Positions 1 to 9,342 are shown, numbered from the stretch's first letter. The stretch: DNA of 64,000 nucleotides from Proteobacteria bacterium 005FR1 (GCA_026192395.1 WACF01000001.1:676977-740976), one strand, 5' to 3'. Notes: generated by a model not told the origin, from the letters alone. Program-made: numbers and translations.

Positions 1-914
1 TTGGCCGGTGTCTGGATCGGCTTGATCGCGCCATCCTTCAGGCTTTTGCTTTCATCGGGAATCACCAGACCCCAGTCCACACCGATGATACGGCCAAAGC
101 CGCGGCAGCTTTCGCAGGCGCCGATGGGTGAGTTGAAGGAGAAATGGCTGGCGGTCGGCTCCGGGTAGCTGATATCGCAGCTCGGGCAATGATGATGGCT
201 CGAGAAACGCAGCGGCGTGCCCGCTTCCATCTCCTCATTGAGCGGATAGACCAGTACATGACCCTTGCCGAAGCGCAGAGCGACTTCCAGTGCCTCGGTG
301 AGTCGGCCGCGGTTGTCTTCAGACAATCTCAGCCTGTCCTGCACCACTTCCACGCGCTTGCCCTCGCGGCTGTGTACGCGGGCGTAGCCCTGCTGATTCA
401 GCAGTTGCATCACCTCATCGTCACTCAAGGTCTCGGGGACAGTGATGGGCAGGCAGACCATCAGGCGCTGCGCGTCCGGCCAGTCACGATAGAGGGCTTC
501 GACGATGGTCTGGGGTGAATCCAGAACCACTTCGCGTCCACAGCCCTGGCAGAACAGATGAGCCAGCCGCGCATAGAGGAGCTTCAGATAATCGTTGAGC
601 TCGGTCATGGTGCCCACGGTGGATCGCGAGGTGCGCACCGTGTTGTTCTGCTCGATGGCGATGGCCGGCGGGATGCCTTCGATGTTGTCCACCGCCGGCT
701 TGTCCATGCGGTCGAGAAACTGGCGGGCGTAGGCGGAGAAGGTCTCCACATAGCGGCGCTGACCTTCTGCGTAGATGGTGTCGAAGGCCAGCGTGGACTT
801 GCCGGAACCGCTGACGCCGGTGACGACCACCATTTCGCCGAGAGGAATGTCGAGGTTGAGGTTCTTGAGGTTGTTCTGGCGGGCGCCGCGGATCTTGATG
901 GCGTCGAATGTCAT
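1..914 (-). CDS. uvrA: excinuclease ABC subunit UvrA, N-terminal part (cut by window edge)
   Basis: DNA-damage recognition ATPase of nucleotide excision repair. Reading the minus strand from the ATG at 914 gives an uninterrupted frame to base 1. It begins [19 protein letters not shown], followed by a Walker A motif ([13 protein letters not shown], about residues 32-44), [19 protein letters not shown] and the UvrA signature region [20 protein letters not shown]. Zinc-type cysteine pairs (CQGCG; CPSC; CESC) are visible. The stretch [15 protein letters not shown] replaces the more usual IEQ-K-T-S-NPRST wording, which suggests the paralogous or extra-long UvrA type rather than the standard one. 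Only about 304 residues are present, so the class cannot be settled. No strong ribosome binding site is visible. Confidence 0.93.
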   Translation of the reverse strand, partial: MTFDAIKIRGARQNNLKNLNLDIPLGEMVVVTGVSGSGKSTLAFDTIYAEGQRRYVETFSAYARQFLDRMDKPAVDNIEGIPPAIAIEQNNTVRTSRSTVGTMTELNDYLKLLYARLAHLFCQGCGREVVLDSPQTIVEALYRDWPDAQRLMVCLPITVPETLSDDEVMQLLNQQGYARVHSREGKRVEVVQDRLRLSEDNRGRLTEALEVALRFGKGHVLVYPLNEEMEAGTPLRFSSHHHCPSCDISYPEPTASHFSFNSPIGACESCRGFGRIIGVDWGLVIPDESKSLKDGAIKPIQTPA

Positions 915-1152
915 GTACTACGTCCGTTTGATAAAAAGCTGGGGAAATATACAGGAGATGGTGTTGTCGGCCAAGACCGGGTGGCACGGGCCCATTTCGC
1001 ATTGTTGTGCTTGAGCTATTCCTGTAGCTAAGGCGCTGAAGAGCGCGACACTGGCCCGATAGATGCTATCTGATGCTGATAAATCAAGTCGGTGAATAGA
1101 AAAATGCTTCGTTCGCCACTTTGCCGTTATCACGCTCAGAAAGGCGATCGAG

Positions 1153-2628
1153 ATGTACCCGAAGATGTCGAGCGGAAAAGCTTTCCATAAAACGCAATTG
1201 AATGAACCACGATCCAAGCAAACTCTGACTCCAACTCAAAACGCCCGTGACATCTACGAGCTGCTCCTTGTCGCATCCGGCACTGATTCGGCAGCAAGGG
1301 ATTCGGCAGCAACACGTGCCCGCAGTTTTCTCGAGCAGCAGCTCGGGGAGGCCGAACAACTTCCCTGCGATATGCCCATGGACCCGCTGTCACTCGCTCC
1401 ATGGATGGAACAAAAGGCCAGCGCCGTCGGCTCACGTTATGCGAACTACTTAAAGGCCCGCAAAGCCGGCGCGCCCCGCAGTTACTTCAGCTGCAAGTCA
1501 CACGCTTTGGCCTTTCTGCAGGGCGTGGCCCCCACCAAGCTGGTGGACGGAGCCTGGCTTTACGGCACCTTGCAGCACTGGCGCGATCACCGCTTTCATT
1601 CGCTGATTCGCACCTATCTGGAAGAACTCGGCGATGGCGATCCCGCCCACAATCATGTGGTTTTATATCGGCGACTGCTCGCCGAAAACGGCTGCGATTC
1701 CCCGATTGAGCTGAGCGACGAGCACTACCTGCAAGGGGCCATTCAACTGGCGCTCGCTCACAATGCCGAGGACTTTCTGCCGGAGGTGATCGGCTACAAC
1801 CTCGGCTACGAACAACTGCCTTTGCACTTGCTGATCACAGCCTTCGAGCTGGCGGAATTCGACATCGATCCTTATTACTTCACAGTGCATGTGACTGTGG
1901 ACAATGCCAGCTCGGGGCACGCGCGCAAGGCCGTGCAATCCGTCCTCGACTGCCTTCCCGCTACAGGCCGTACCGGGCAATTTCTCGAGCGGGTTGCCCG
2001 AGGCTATCGGCTCAATAATCTTGGCATTGGCAGCACGGATGTCATCGACGGGTTTAATCTGGACGCTGAAGTTGTCGCCATGCTGGAGCGAAAAGGCTCT
2101 TTTGGTAAGAACCTGCACTCCGACTACTGCCGCATCGCAGGTCGGACTGTAAATGAATGGCTGGAAACGCCCGGGCAATGCGCTGACTTCCTTGCTGCGC
2201 TGCAATCGATCGGCTGGATAAAACGCAACGAAGATCCCCGAAACAGCCGCTTCTGGCAGTTGATTGACGGCCCACGGGCGGCTATGGCGGGTGTTTTCAA
2301 CGGCTATGAGAAGCAGCTGCTGCAGGACTGGATAGCCGGTGAGCGAATCGAGGGAACGAAGGGCAGTTCCACCACCATGTCGATGGCTGGCAAGGACGGG
2401 GCGCGCCGCCGCCAGAGCTTCCGACCCTATCGCTCGCGAACTGTGATCACCGAAGCTGATTGCAGGGGATTAGAAGTCCCTGAGATCAACGAGTTACATC
2501 GGGAACTTGAGAGCCTTTCGCACCAGGAACGCATGCAACAACTGATCGAGTTGCTGGCGCCTTCCAGCCATCCCACACCGGTAGGCCTTTTCGCTACGCG
2601 GGAGTTCGCCGCCGCTCTTCAACAATAG
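1153..2628 (+). CDS. iron-containing redox enzyme family protein (heme-oxygenase-like diiron fold)
   Basis: Predicted soluble protein of 491 residues. The middle part (about residues 140-265) resembles the iron-containing redox enzyme / Haem_oxygenas_2 family. It has YLEELGDGDPAHNH, LPEVIGYNLGYEQLPLH and YYFTVHVTVDNASSGHA, so E157, H166/H168, E211, H246, D250 and H256 are plausible metal ligands. Members of this fold include the decarboxylase UndA and related N-oxygenases; no substrate can be assigned here. The first 100 and last 150 residues are not recognised. The ATG at 1153 has AAGG about eight bases upstream; an ATG at 1168 is also possible. The gene stands alone, divergent from uvrA and convergent with the RIO kinase. 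Confidence 0.75.
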   Translation: MYPKMSSGKAFHKTQLNEPRSKQTLTPTQNARDIYELLLVASGTDSAARDSAATRARSFLEQQLGEAEQLPCDMPMDPLSLAPWMEQKASAVGSRYANYLKARKAGAPRSYFSCKSHALAFLQGVAPTKLVDGAWLYGTLQHWRDHRFHSLIRTYLEELGDGDPAHNHVVLYRRLLAENGCDSPIELSDEHYLQGAIQLALAHNAEDFLPEVIGYNLGYEQLPLHLLITAFELAEFDIDPYYFTVHVTVDNASSGHARKAVQSVLDCLPATGRTGQFLERVARGYRLNNLGIGSTDVIDGFNLDAEVVAMLERKGSFGKNLHSDYCRIAGRTVNEWLETPGQCADFLAALQSIGWIKRNEDPRNSRFWQLIDGPRAAMAGVFNGYEKQLLQDWIAGERIEGTKGSSTTMSMAGKDGARRRQSFRPYRSRTVITEADCRGLEVPEINELHRELESLSHQERMQQLIELLAPSSHPTPVGLFATREFAAALQQ

Positions 2629-2668
2629 CCGGTCACAAACAGCCGTTCACACGATCCACGCCCATCGC

Positions 2669-3523
2669 CTAGTCTTCGTCGTTGGCACGTTCCCGGGCCA
2701 GACGATCTTCCTCTTCCTCTCTGGCGGCATCGATGACCGCCATCAGTTCGGCAATGTCGGCATTGACCGAGTCGTGCTCAAAGAGACCAGTGAGCGTGAT
2801 CTCCGGATGCAGATCGCCGTCTTCGTACAGCTGCCACATTTCTTTGGCGTAATCGGTTGCCAGCAACTCGGGCGCAAAGCGGCCGAAGTAGGCCCGCATA
2901 TTGTTGACGTCGCGTTCTAGCATCATGGCGGCGCTATTATTGCTGGCCGCATTCACGGCTTGCGGCAGATCGATGATGACCGGGCCCTGCTCATCGAGCA
3001 GCACATTGAATTCCGACAGATCGCCATGGACCAGACCGGCGCAAAGCATGCGGACAATGTCGCCGATGACTTGCGAATGGTATTCACGAGCCTGCTCGGC
3101 CGTCAGCTCCACATCGTCGAGCCGCGGCGCGGCGTGTCCATCGGCATCCTGAATCAGGTCCATCAGCAGAACGCCGTCGATAAAGCCGCGGGGCTGCGGT
3201 ACTCGTACCCCCGCTCGCGACAGTTGATAAAGCGCATCCACTTCTGCGCTCACCCAGGCGTTTTCCTGTTCCTTCTGGCCGTAGCGGGTCTTCTTGGACA
3301 TGGCCCGCGCCCGGCGGCTGTTGCGGACTTTACGCCCTTCCTGATACTGCACCGCCTGCTTGAAGCTGCGCTGATTGGCCTCCTTGTATACCTTGGCGCA
3401 GCGGATGTTCTCGCCGCAGCGAACGATATAAACCTGCGCTTCCTTGCCGCTCATCAACTGCGCGATGACCTCATCGATCATGCCGTCGTCGACGAGGGGT
3501 TGCAGTCGTTTTGGTATCTTCAT
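2669..3523 (-). CDS. RIO-type serine protein kinase
   Basis: Predicted atypical protein kinase of the RIO1 family, 284 residues. The nucleotide-binding region has SGKEAQVYIVRCGEN with the lysine in CAKVYK. The catalytic loop is LVHGDLSEFNVL and the metal-binding aspartate lies in VIIDLPQAV, which is the RIO wording of the HRD and DFG motifs. The stretch RRARAMSKKTRYGQKEQENAW matches the RIO1 flexible-loop region. The C-terminus is acidic (AAREEEEDR). Bacterial members occur as stand-alone genes of unknown target; in eukaryotes and archaea RIO kinases act in ribosome maturation. The ATG at 3523 is preceded by AAAGG. The gene is monocistronic and divergent from dbpA. Confidence 0.88.
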   Translation of the reverse strand: MKIPKRLQPLVDDGMIDEVIAQLMSGKEAQVYIVRCGENIRCAKVYKEANQRSFKQAVQYQEGRKVRNSRRARAMSKKTRYGQKEQENAWVSAEVDALYQLSRAGVRVPQPRGFIDGVLLMDLIQDADGHAAPRLDDVELTAEQAREYHSQVIGDIVRMLCAGLVHGDLSEFNVLLDEQGPVIIDLPQAVNAASNNSAAMMLERDVNNMRAYFGRFAPELLATDYAKEMWQLYEDGDLHPEITLTGLFEHDSVNADIAELMAVIDAAREEEEDRLARERANDED

Positions 3524-3796
3524 AAAGGCCTTTCGTGGGTGTAGGTGTGCTGACGTCAGGAAAAGATCAGAGCGGAATGGCTGAGCTTGAGGGACGCACA
3601 GGCAGAATCGTGCTGCGGTGGTTCGAAAGAACTGGAGAAATAATCGTCAAGTAATTGTTCTGCCTGCTTTTTATTGCCAAGTCTGACTTGGGGCGAGCCG
3701 CTAGATTACCTGTCGGGCCGTCTTTTTAGAAGCGTCTTCAACATCGGGGCTCCAGGGCCTATATACTGCCCCGCCAATTCCAGACCCGAGTGACCC

Positions 3797-5176
3797 GTGA
3801 CGACGCAATCTTTTTCCCATCTCGAACTACCACCCGCCCTGCTCAGCAACCTGAGCGACATGGGCTATCACTCGATGACTCCCGTCCAGGCTCAGGCATT
3901 GCCATTGGCGCTGGCCGGAGGGGATCTGATCGCTCAGGCCAAAACCGGCAGCGGTAAAACGGCCGCGTTCGCGATACCGCTGTTGCTCAAGTTGAACCCC
4001 CGGCATTTCGGAGTACAGGGACTGGTGCTCTGCCCTACTCGCGAACTGAGCACCCAGGTTGCTGCGGAAATTCGCCGCCTCGCTCGCTATCAGGAGAACA
4101 TCAAAGTCGTCACTCTCTGCGGCGGTCAGCCCCTCGGTCCGCAGATAGGATCGCTCGAACACGGCGCCCACGTGGTGGTGGGCACACCGGGACGCATCAA
4201 GGATCACCTGCGCAAGGAAACACTGGATCTGTCGGCGGTGAAAACCCTGGTTCTGGATGAAGCGGATCGCATGCTGGACATGGGTTTCATGGAGGACATG
4301 GAAACCATCATCGGCTATACACCCGAAAGCCGGCAAAGCCTGCTTTTTTCCGCCACCTTCCCGGAAAACATCAAGGCACTGAGCGCGAAGTTTCAACGCG
4401 AGCCCGAACAAATAGCGGTTGAATCGCAACTCACAACGGAGGTTATCAGCCAGCGATTTTTCCTCTGCAAAGCAGAAAACAAGCTCGATGATCTGATTCG
4501 CGTGTTGAAGCACATCCAGGTGCCTTCGGCAGTAGTGTTCTGCAACATGAAGCAGACCACCGAGGAAGTAGCCAAATACCTCGACAGCCGCCGCTTCAAT
4601 GCCAAGGCCCTGCACGGCGATCTTGAGCAAAGAGAGCGCGACCAGGTGCTGACGCAGTTCAAGCACCAGAGTTGCAATATTCTGGTGGCTACCGACGTGG
4701 CCGCCCGTGGCCTTGACGTTGAAGACCTGCCCGCGGTGATCAACTACGATTTACCGAGAGACTCTGAAGTGTATGTGCACCGAATCGGTCGCACGGCGCG
4801 GGCTGGCAAGGAAGGATTGGCAGTCAGCCTGCTCGAGGAAAACGAACGCCACAAGCTCGACAAAATTGCGCATTATCAGGGGAGCAGGCTGAAGGTCCAA
4901 ACGACTGATGAGCTCACTATCGATGAACAGTTCAGCATGTTGCCGAGCAAGAAGACGCTCGAGGTCGCCGGTGGTCGCAAAGACAAGATTCGGCCCAGGG
5001 ATATTCTCGGAGCACTCACCGGTGATGCGGGCATTCCAGCCAGTGCCGTGGGCAAAATCGACATTTCCGACGTGAGGGCTTTCGTCAGTCTGGACATCAA
5101 TCAGGCTGATAAAGCTTTGGCAAGACTGCTTGACGGCAAAATCAAGGGGCGACGATTCAAGGTAAGACAAGTTTAG
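3797..5176 (+). CDS. dbpA: ATP-dependent RNA helicase DbpA
   Basis: DEAD-box helicase that remodels 23S rRNA during assembly of the large ribosomal subunit; 459 residues, normal length. The motifs appear in order: Q-motif TPVQAQALPLAL, Walker A AKTGSGKT, PTRELS, TPGR, DEAD (VLDEADRMLD), SAT, DVAARGLDVEDLP and HRIGRTARAG. The C-terminal DbpA RNA-binding fold (GDAGIPASAVGKIDI to GRRFKVRQV) distinguishes it from other DEAD-box proteins and targets hairpin 92 of 23S rRNA. The start is a GTG at 3797 behind CCGAG. No partner genes are adjacent. Confidence 0.96.
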   Translation: MTTQSFSHLELPPALLSNLSDMGYHSMTPVQAQALPLALAGGDLIAQAKTGSGKTAAFAIPLLLKLNPRHFGVQGLVLCPTRELSTQVAAEIRRLARYQENIKVVTLCGGQPLGPQIGSLEHGAHVVVGTPGRIKDHLRKETLDLSAVKTLVLDEADRMLDMGFMEDMETIIGYTPESRQSLLFSATFPENIKALSAKFQREPEQIAVESQLTTEVISQRFFLCKAENKLDDLIRVLKHIQVPSAVVFCNMKQTTEEVAKYLDSRRFNAKALHGDLEQRERDQVLTQFKHQSCNILVATDVAARGLDVEDLPAVINYDLPRDSEVYVHRIGRTARAGKEGLAVSLLEENERHKLDKIAHYQGSRLKVQTTDELTIDEQFSMLPSKKTLEVAGGRKDKIRPRDILGALTGDAGIPASAVGKIDISDVRAFVSLDINQADKALARLLDGKIKGRRFKVRQV

Positions 5177-5524
5177 TCCGGCACACCATCGCCTTCCTGG
5201 GGGCTAAGCCCGGATTGGGAACCTCCACGGTGATAACAGAACCACGCCACCACTTCAGCGCTTTCATGAAAGGCTCCCGAACCCAGCGCCGCAGTTCGAT
5301 TGCCTATTAATTCTTGTTCATCTATCTCGCATCAGCTATTACGCCCCGCAGTAAATGGATCGTGGAAAGCAACGCTGTGCGCGGTGCGGTACGTTACAAC
5401 CAAAGAAAAAGGTTGGAGATTTATCGTAACCAATGCGCGTGGTCTAACTTGGCTCGCCTTCTGGTCACGTCACTTTTCTTTTCCGGCTGCACAACGAAAG
5501 GGAGTACCCGCGCCGATCGGAGCG

Positions 5525-5941
5525 ATGTTATCGGAAGGCGATAACTATGCCTTGCGCATCAACTCTCCCTTCTCTACGAAATTTCTACTAGGACGAAGCT
5601 GGCGCGGCGGAGCACTACGGCGTTATCTCGCCACTGCCGCTTGGACGGCGGAGCTCAAACGCTCACTGCGGCCGGAGATCGAACAAGAGAAGAGTTCTCG
5701 TATTAGTGGCCGTTCTACACTTCATTTCCACGGCAATGAGGATAAAAGTAAGATCAAACTGGAAACCACCCGCATCAAAGCGAACAAGGAATTACCGCAA
5801 ATTCTTTACATCGTGCCTTGGAAGGACTTCGATGTATCCGGCAGCGAAGATTACAAGATCAAGCTGCACGACCTTTTCGGTGATCTCTACGATCCACTTC
5901 TGGCATCCAGCCCAACTGATTTGAAGGAAAGCGCGCCGTAG
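5525..5941 (+). CDS. hypothetical protein with conserved-looking C-terminus, start uncertain
   Basis: The frame is open from about 5300 to 5941, but its first third does not look like protein-coding sequence, so the ATG at 5525 is given (about 138 residues). The C-terminal part contains KLETTRIKANKELPQILYIV followed by PWKDFD, which resembles a small uncharacterised periplasmic protein family of gammaproteobacteria; this is recollection, not a search result. A lipoprotein-like signal with lipobox (LARLLVTSLFFSGCTTKG, about 5449-5502) lies just upstream in another frame (that of 5314-5544). The real gene may therefore begin there and carry a frameshift near 5500-5545. Function unknown. Confidence 0.45.
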   Translation: MLSEGDNYALRINSPFSTKFLLGRSWRGGALRRYLATAAWTAELKRSLRPEIEQEKSSRISGRSTLHFHGNEDKSKIKLETTRIKANKELPQILYIVPWKDFDVSGSEDYKIKLHDLFGDLYDPLLASSPTDLKESAP

Positions 5942-6100
5942 AGGCTGACAAAAGCTGTTCGCATTGATCCATGTCATTAAGCAGTCTTTCTTAGCAACCG
6001 GTCGTCTGTTATAGTCCCCGACGTTTTCATGAGTCCCCTGTCGGCGGGTTTTACACGCCTCTCTCGCCAGTCTAGGGCCTTTCGGCCATTTGGAGTACCT

Positions 6101-7993
6101 ATGACTGCGCAGGCACAAGAGATCACTCCCGGCGGAGTGCCCGGCCTGGGAGACATTGCCTGGGGCTCGCATTTTTGTCACTTTTATGACGACGGCAATG
6201 AGCTTGCCGATGTCCTGATCCCCTTCTTCAAAGCTGGCATCGATCACAACGAAGCCTGTCTCTGGGTTACTTCCGATCCCTTTCCTACTGATGCCGCACG
6301 CGATGCATTGCAGGCGGTCGTACCCGATCTCGCCGAGCGCGAGCGTCGCGGCCAGATCGAGATCATCGATCACCAGGCATGGTATCAGCGCAGCGCCGGT
6401 CAAACGGCGGAACAGACCTTGGAGAGCTGGCGGGAGCGCGAGCAGCAGGCGCTGGCCAACGGCTATCGCGGACTTCGCTTGACCGGCAATACATACTGGC
6501 TGGAGCGTCAGGACTGGGCGTCTTTCAGTGAGTACGAATCCAAGGTCTGCCAGGCTTTTCGGGGTCGCCGCATCGTTGCTCTCTGCAGCTATTGCACAAA
6601 TCGATGCAGCCCCAGCGACGTACTGGATGTCATCGGCAATCACCAGTTCACCATCACCCGACGTGGCGATCGGTGGGATGTGCTGGAAAGTGCGGCACTG
6701 ACCGCCGCCCGAGCCGACCTCCAGCGGGTTCAGGCGGCGATGAACCGCGAGCACCAGATCGCGGAGCGCCTGCGCGAGGCGGAAGCGAGCTACCGCGAAG
6801 CGGCCCGCCGCAAGGACGAATTTCTTGCCATGCTCGGGCACGAACTGCGCAACCCCTTGGCACCCATATCCACCGCGCTGCAAGTGCTGCGACTGCAGGG
6901 TGCGGAGCAGCAATTCAAGCGTGAATTCGAGGTTGTCGAGCGGCAGGTGGATCATCTTAGTTCATTGGTCGACGATCTGCTGGATGTGTCGCGAATCACC
7001 CAGGGCAAGCTGGATTTGAATCGTGAAGCCATGGAGCTCGCCGACGCAGTAGCCGCAGGCATCGAGATCGTCAGTCCGATGCTGGAACGCGCCCAGCAAT
7101 CGTTGCACGTGGACATCTCGTCAAGCGGTCTGCCGGTCCACGGAGATCGCAAACGAATTGCACAGATCCTATCGAATCTGTTGACCAATGCCTCCAAACA
7201 TTCGCCGCCCCATGCTGATATCTTTGTCAGCGCCTGGCGCGACGGCGACAGGATTGCATTGAAAGTAAAAGACAATGGACGCGGCATTCACCCGGAGCTA
7301 CTGCCGCAAATCTTCGAGTTGTTCGTGCAGAGTAGCCAATCCATTGACCGCGCCGGCGGCGGACTGGGACTTGGGCTTGCGATTGTGCGCAGCCTGGTGG
7401 ACATGCACGGAGGTTCGGTGGACGTAACAAGCAAGCTTGGTGAAGGATCGCAGTTTACGATCCACCTCCCTGCCGCTTCCGATAGTTCGCTCGGTGCCGA
7501 CCTACCGCTGTCCATGGAAGCAGTCGTTGACGAGAAAGCGAAAAGACGGGTATTGATCGTCGACGACAACGTCGACGCGCTTGAGATGATGGCAGAGCTC
7601 GTGCGTTTGCTGGGTTTCGAGGTGCGAACTTCGGAGGACGCACCCAAGGCGATGTCGGAGGCCAGGCGCTTCAAACCGGAAATCGCCTTGCTCGATATCG
7701 GTCTCCCGGTTGTCGATGGATACGAACTGGGGCGACAGCTGCGTGCCTCGTTTACCGATGTGCATCTCTGTGCGATCACCGGCTACGGGCAATCATCCGA
7801 TCGTCTGCGCTCCCGCGAGGCGGGCTTCCAAAACCATCTCGTAAAGCCAATTTCTCTGGCTCAACTGCAAGAGTTTTTCGCCTCCATTCCGGCTGAGCTT
7901 CCAGCCTCCCATTCAGCTCAGTTGCTATCGAGCAGCTCAGCCCGGCCGGCGAACTACCGTTGCTCATCGCAACCGTTGAACTCTCACTTCTGA
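6101..7993 (+). CDS. MEDS-domain hybrid sensor histidine kinase/response regulator
   Basis: Cytoplasmic hybrid two-component protein of 630 residues. Residues about 15-190 form a MEDS (DcmR-type) sensory domain (WGSHFCHFY, then LCSYCTNRCSPSDVLDVIG with Cys162, Cys165 and Cys169). A coiled linker follows, then HisKA with the phospho-accepting His247 (LAMLGHELRNPLAPI). The HATPase domain has an N box (QILSNLLTNASKHS) and glycine boxes (DNGRGI; GGGLGLGLAIV). The C-terminal receiver (about 482-595) has the phospho-aspartate at D532 (LLDIGLP) and a conserved lysine (LVKPIS). There are no membrane segments. The start at 6101 is chosen because TGGAG lies five bases upstream; the frame is open back to 6029. 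No DNA-binding partner is adjacent. Confidence 0.88.
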   Translation: MTAQAQEITPGGVPGLGDIAWGSHFCHFYDDGNELADVLIPFFKAGIDHNEACLWVTSDPFPTDAARDALQAVVPDLAERERRGQIEIIDHQAWYQRSAGQTAEQTLESWREREQQALANGYRGLRLTGNTYWLERQDWASFSEYESKVCQAFRGRRIVALCSYCTNRCSPSDVLDVIGNHQFTITRRGDRWDVLESAALTAARADLQRVQAAMNREHQIAERLREAEASYREAARRKDEFLAMLGHELRNPLAPISTALQVLRLQGAEQQFKREFEVVERQVDHLSSLVDDLLDVSRITQGKLDLNREAMELADAVAAGIEIVSPMLERAQQSLHVDISSSGLPVHGDRKRIAQILSNLLTNASKHSPPHADIFVSAWRDGDRIALKVKDNGRGIHPELLPQIFELFVQSSQSIDRAGGGLGLGLAIVRSLVDMHGGSVDVTSKLGEGSQFTIHLPAASDSSLGADLPLSMEAVVDEKAKRRVLIVDDNVDALEMMAELVRLLGFEVRTSEDAPKAMSEARRFKPEIALLDIGLPVVDGYELGRQLRASFTDVHLCAITGYGQSSDRLRSREAGFQNHLVKPISLAQLQEFFASIPAELPASHSAQLLSSSSARPANYRCSSQPLNSHF

Positions 7994-8058
7994 ACGATCC
8001 ACGAAAACTGAGGCCTCGAGTCGCGGTCGAATGCGGAACAAATTCTAGGAGTGTTGCG

Positions 8059-8403
8059 ATGAGCGTGGAATTGATTTACCAGCAAGGTTGTCCCGGTCTT
8101 CAGGAAGCACGCCATGCCTTGGTCGAAGCCCTGAGCAGTCTGAACATGGGCGCAGAATGGTCCGAATGGGAGCAGAGCGACCCGGGGCTTCCCGATCATG
8201 CCAAGGATTTCGGCTCTCCGACCATTCTGGTGGAAGGTCGCGATGTCGGCGGCCAGGAGCCGCGTCAGGAAGCAAATAGTTGCCGGCTTTATCCGGGCCC
8301 GGACGGTCTGTCCCGAGCGCCGAGCGCAGAGATGATCAAGGAGGCCTTGCGGCGGAATGTAATTGCCCCTCTCAAGGACGCGGAGAATCAGACAAAGGCC
8401 TAG
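8059..8403 (+). CDS. small thioredoxin-like protein
   Basis: Predicted cytoplasmic protein of 114 residues with a thioredoxin-like pattern. Strand 1 (VELIYQQ) leads into GCPGLQEARHAL, a helix, then the cis-proline region FGSPTILVEGRDVGG and a C-terminal NSCRLYPGPDGLSRAPSAEMIKEAL. The single active-site cysteine (GCP) plus a second downstream cysteine is typical of a family found beside mercury or arsenic and redox genes, but nothing here fixes a substrate. The start at 8059 has AGGAG seven bases upstream; the longer frame from 7960 overlaps the end of the histidine kinase and is unlikely. Confidence 0.75.
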   Translation: MSVELIYQQGCPGLQEARHALVEALSSLNMGAEWSEWEQSDPGLPDHAKDFGSPTILVEGRDVGGQEPRQEANSCRLYPGPDGLSRAPSAEMIKEALRRNVIAPLKDAENQTKA

Positions 8404-8445
8404 CTGCCCGGCTGGTTGCCGTTCCCAGGTCTATGACCCGTCGGG

Positions 8446-8874
8446 CTAGCTCATCGTCACGATTAGTCCGTAGATCCAGCCCAGCAAAACGCCGAAAACC
8501 ACGTGCATGAGCAGACTCATCATCGGAGCCATCACGCCTGCGTTCATCGCAAAAGCGCCTTTGCCCGCAATGGGCATTACTGTCACCATCGCCAGCAACC
8601 AGCCGATCAGACCCAATGCGAGACCTGGAATCCAGAACTCGTAGTCGTTTACCGCGGGAACGAAGAGCCAGCCGTAAAAACCGCCGTAAACCACGGTGCC
8701 CATTAGAAAATGGACCAGCCAGCCCATCACGCGATTGGTGCCCATCACGCTCGCGAGGATCGGGATCATCTGCATTTGCGGCATCAGCTTCATTGCGCTC
8801 TGCATCAGCATGAACACGGACAATACAGCCGTTGCGATGAAGCCGGCCAGCATTCCGATCCAGACTGTCGACAC
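8446..8874 (-). CDS. DUF6789 family small membrane protein
   Basis: Integral membrane protein of about 142 residues with four predicted segments: IGMLAGFIATAVLSVFMLM, WLVHFLMGTVVYGGFYGWLF, WIPGLALGLIGWLLAMVTV and MMSLLMHVVFGVLLGWIYG. It is methionine-rich (MQSAMKLMPQMQMIPILASVMG) and matches the DUF6789 layout; the function is unknown. The GTG at 8874 is preferred because GGAGGAGG lies directly upstream, whereas the ATG at 8886 has no ribosome binding site. It is the last gene of a minus-strand run with the DUF427, CBS and macro-domain genes and converges on the thioredoxin-like gene. Confidence 0.75.
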   Translation of the reverse strand: MSTVWIGMLAGFIATAVLSVFMLMQSAMKLMPQMQMIPILASVMGTNRVMGWLVHFLMGTVVYGGFYGWLFVPAVNDYEFWIPGLALGLIGWLLAMVTVMPIAGKGAFAMNAGVMAPMMSLLMHVVFGVLLGWIYGLIVTMS

Positions 8875-8907
8875 GCCCTCCTCCATGGTTTGGCTCGTCG
8901 CTTCGAA

Positions 8908-9288
8908 TCAGCCGCTGCGCCGCACCTCGATGCCTGGTTTGTCGTCGTGAAAGGCGACCAGCCCCTTCAGTGCTTCATGTTCATCGTAGGGGTTTTCATA
9001 GGTCCAGGCAGCGTCTTCGATGATTCTGCCGTCCAAGGCCAGGTTGTAGTAATGCGCCTCTCCCTTGAAAGGGCATTTGGTGCGGGTGTTGGACGGTTCG
9101 AGCATTTCCATGTGTACATCGTCGCGGCGAACATAGAAGCGCGGCGGGTGGTTGTCTTCATCGACTTCGACGACGGAAGCGGATTCGGCGACTACCTGAT
9201 CGCCAACAGCGACCTGCACTTTCTGCTTTAGCGGCTTTTCCTCGACCTTGTGTTCGGGCCATTTCTGGTGGCCGGGTGAGTGAGTCAT
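8908..9288 (-). CDS. DUF427 domain-containing protein
   Basis: Soluble protein of 126 residues. The DUF427 core is seen as VVAESASVVEVDEDNHPPRFYVRRDDVHMEML, then KCPFKGEAHYYNLALDG, IIEDAAWTYENPYDE and LVAFHDDKPGIEV. The family forms small beta-rich folds of unknown biochemical role. The ATG at 9288 has GGAG eight bases upstream and is preferred over the GTG at 9297. The gene sits 54 bases after the CBS-domain gene on the same strand and was probably co-transcribed with it. Confidence 0.86.
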   Translation of the reverse strand: MTHSPGHQKWPEHKVEEKPLKQKVQVAVGDQVVAESASVVEVDEDNHPPRFYVRRDDVHMEMLEPSNTRTKCPFKGEAHYYNLALDGRIIEDAAWTYENPYDEHEALKGLVAFHDDKPGIEVRRSG

Positions 9289-9342
9289 GGTTTGCACTCC
9301 GATGGCAAACCGCTCCGGCGCTGCCGAAGCGGTGTTACGGGA

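Noticed and set aside
3737-3767. TTCAAC...TATACT considered as the dbpA promoter
   Set aside because: The -35 match is weak and the spacing of 19 is long; there is no independent support.
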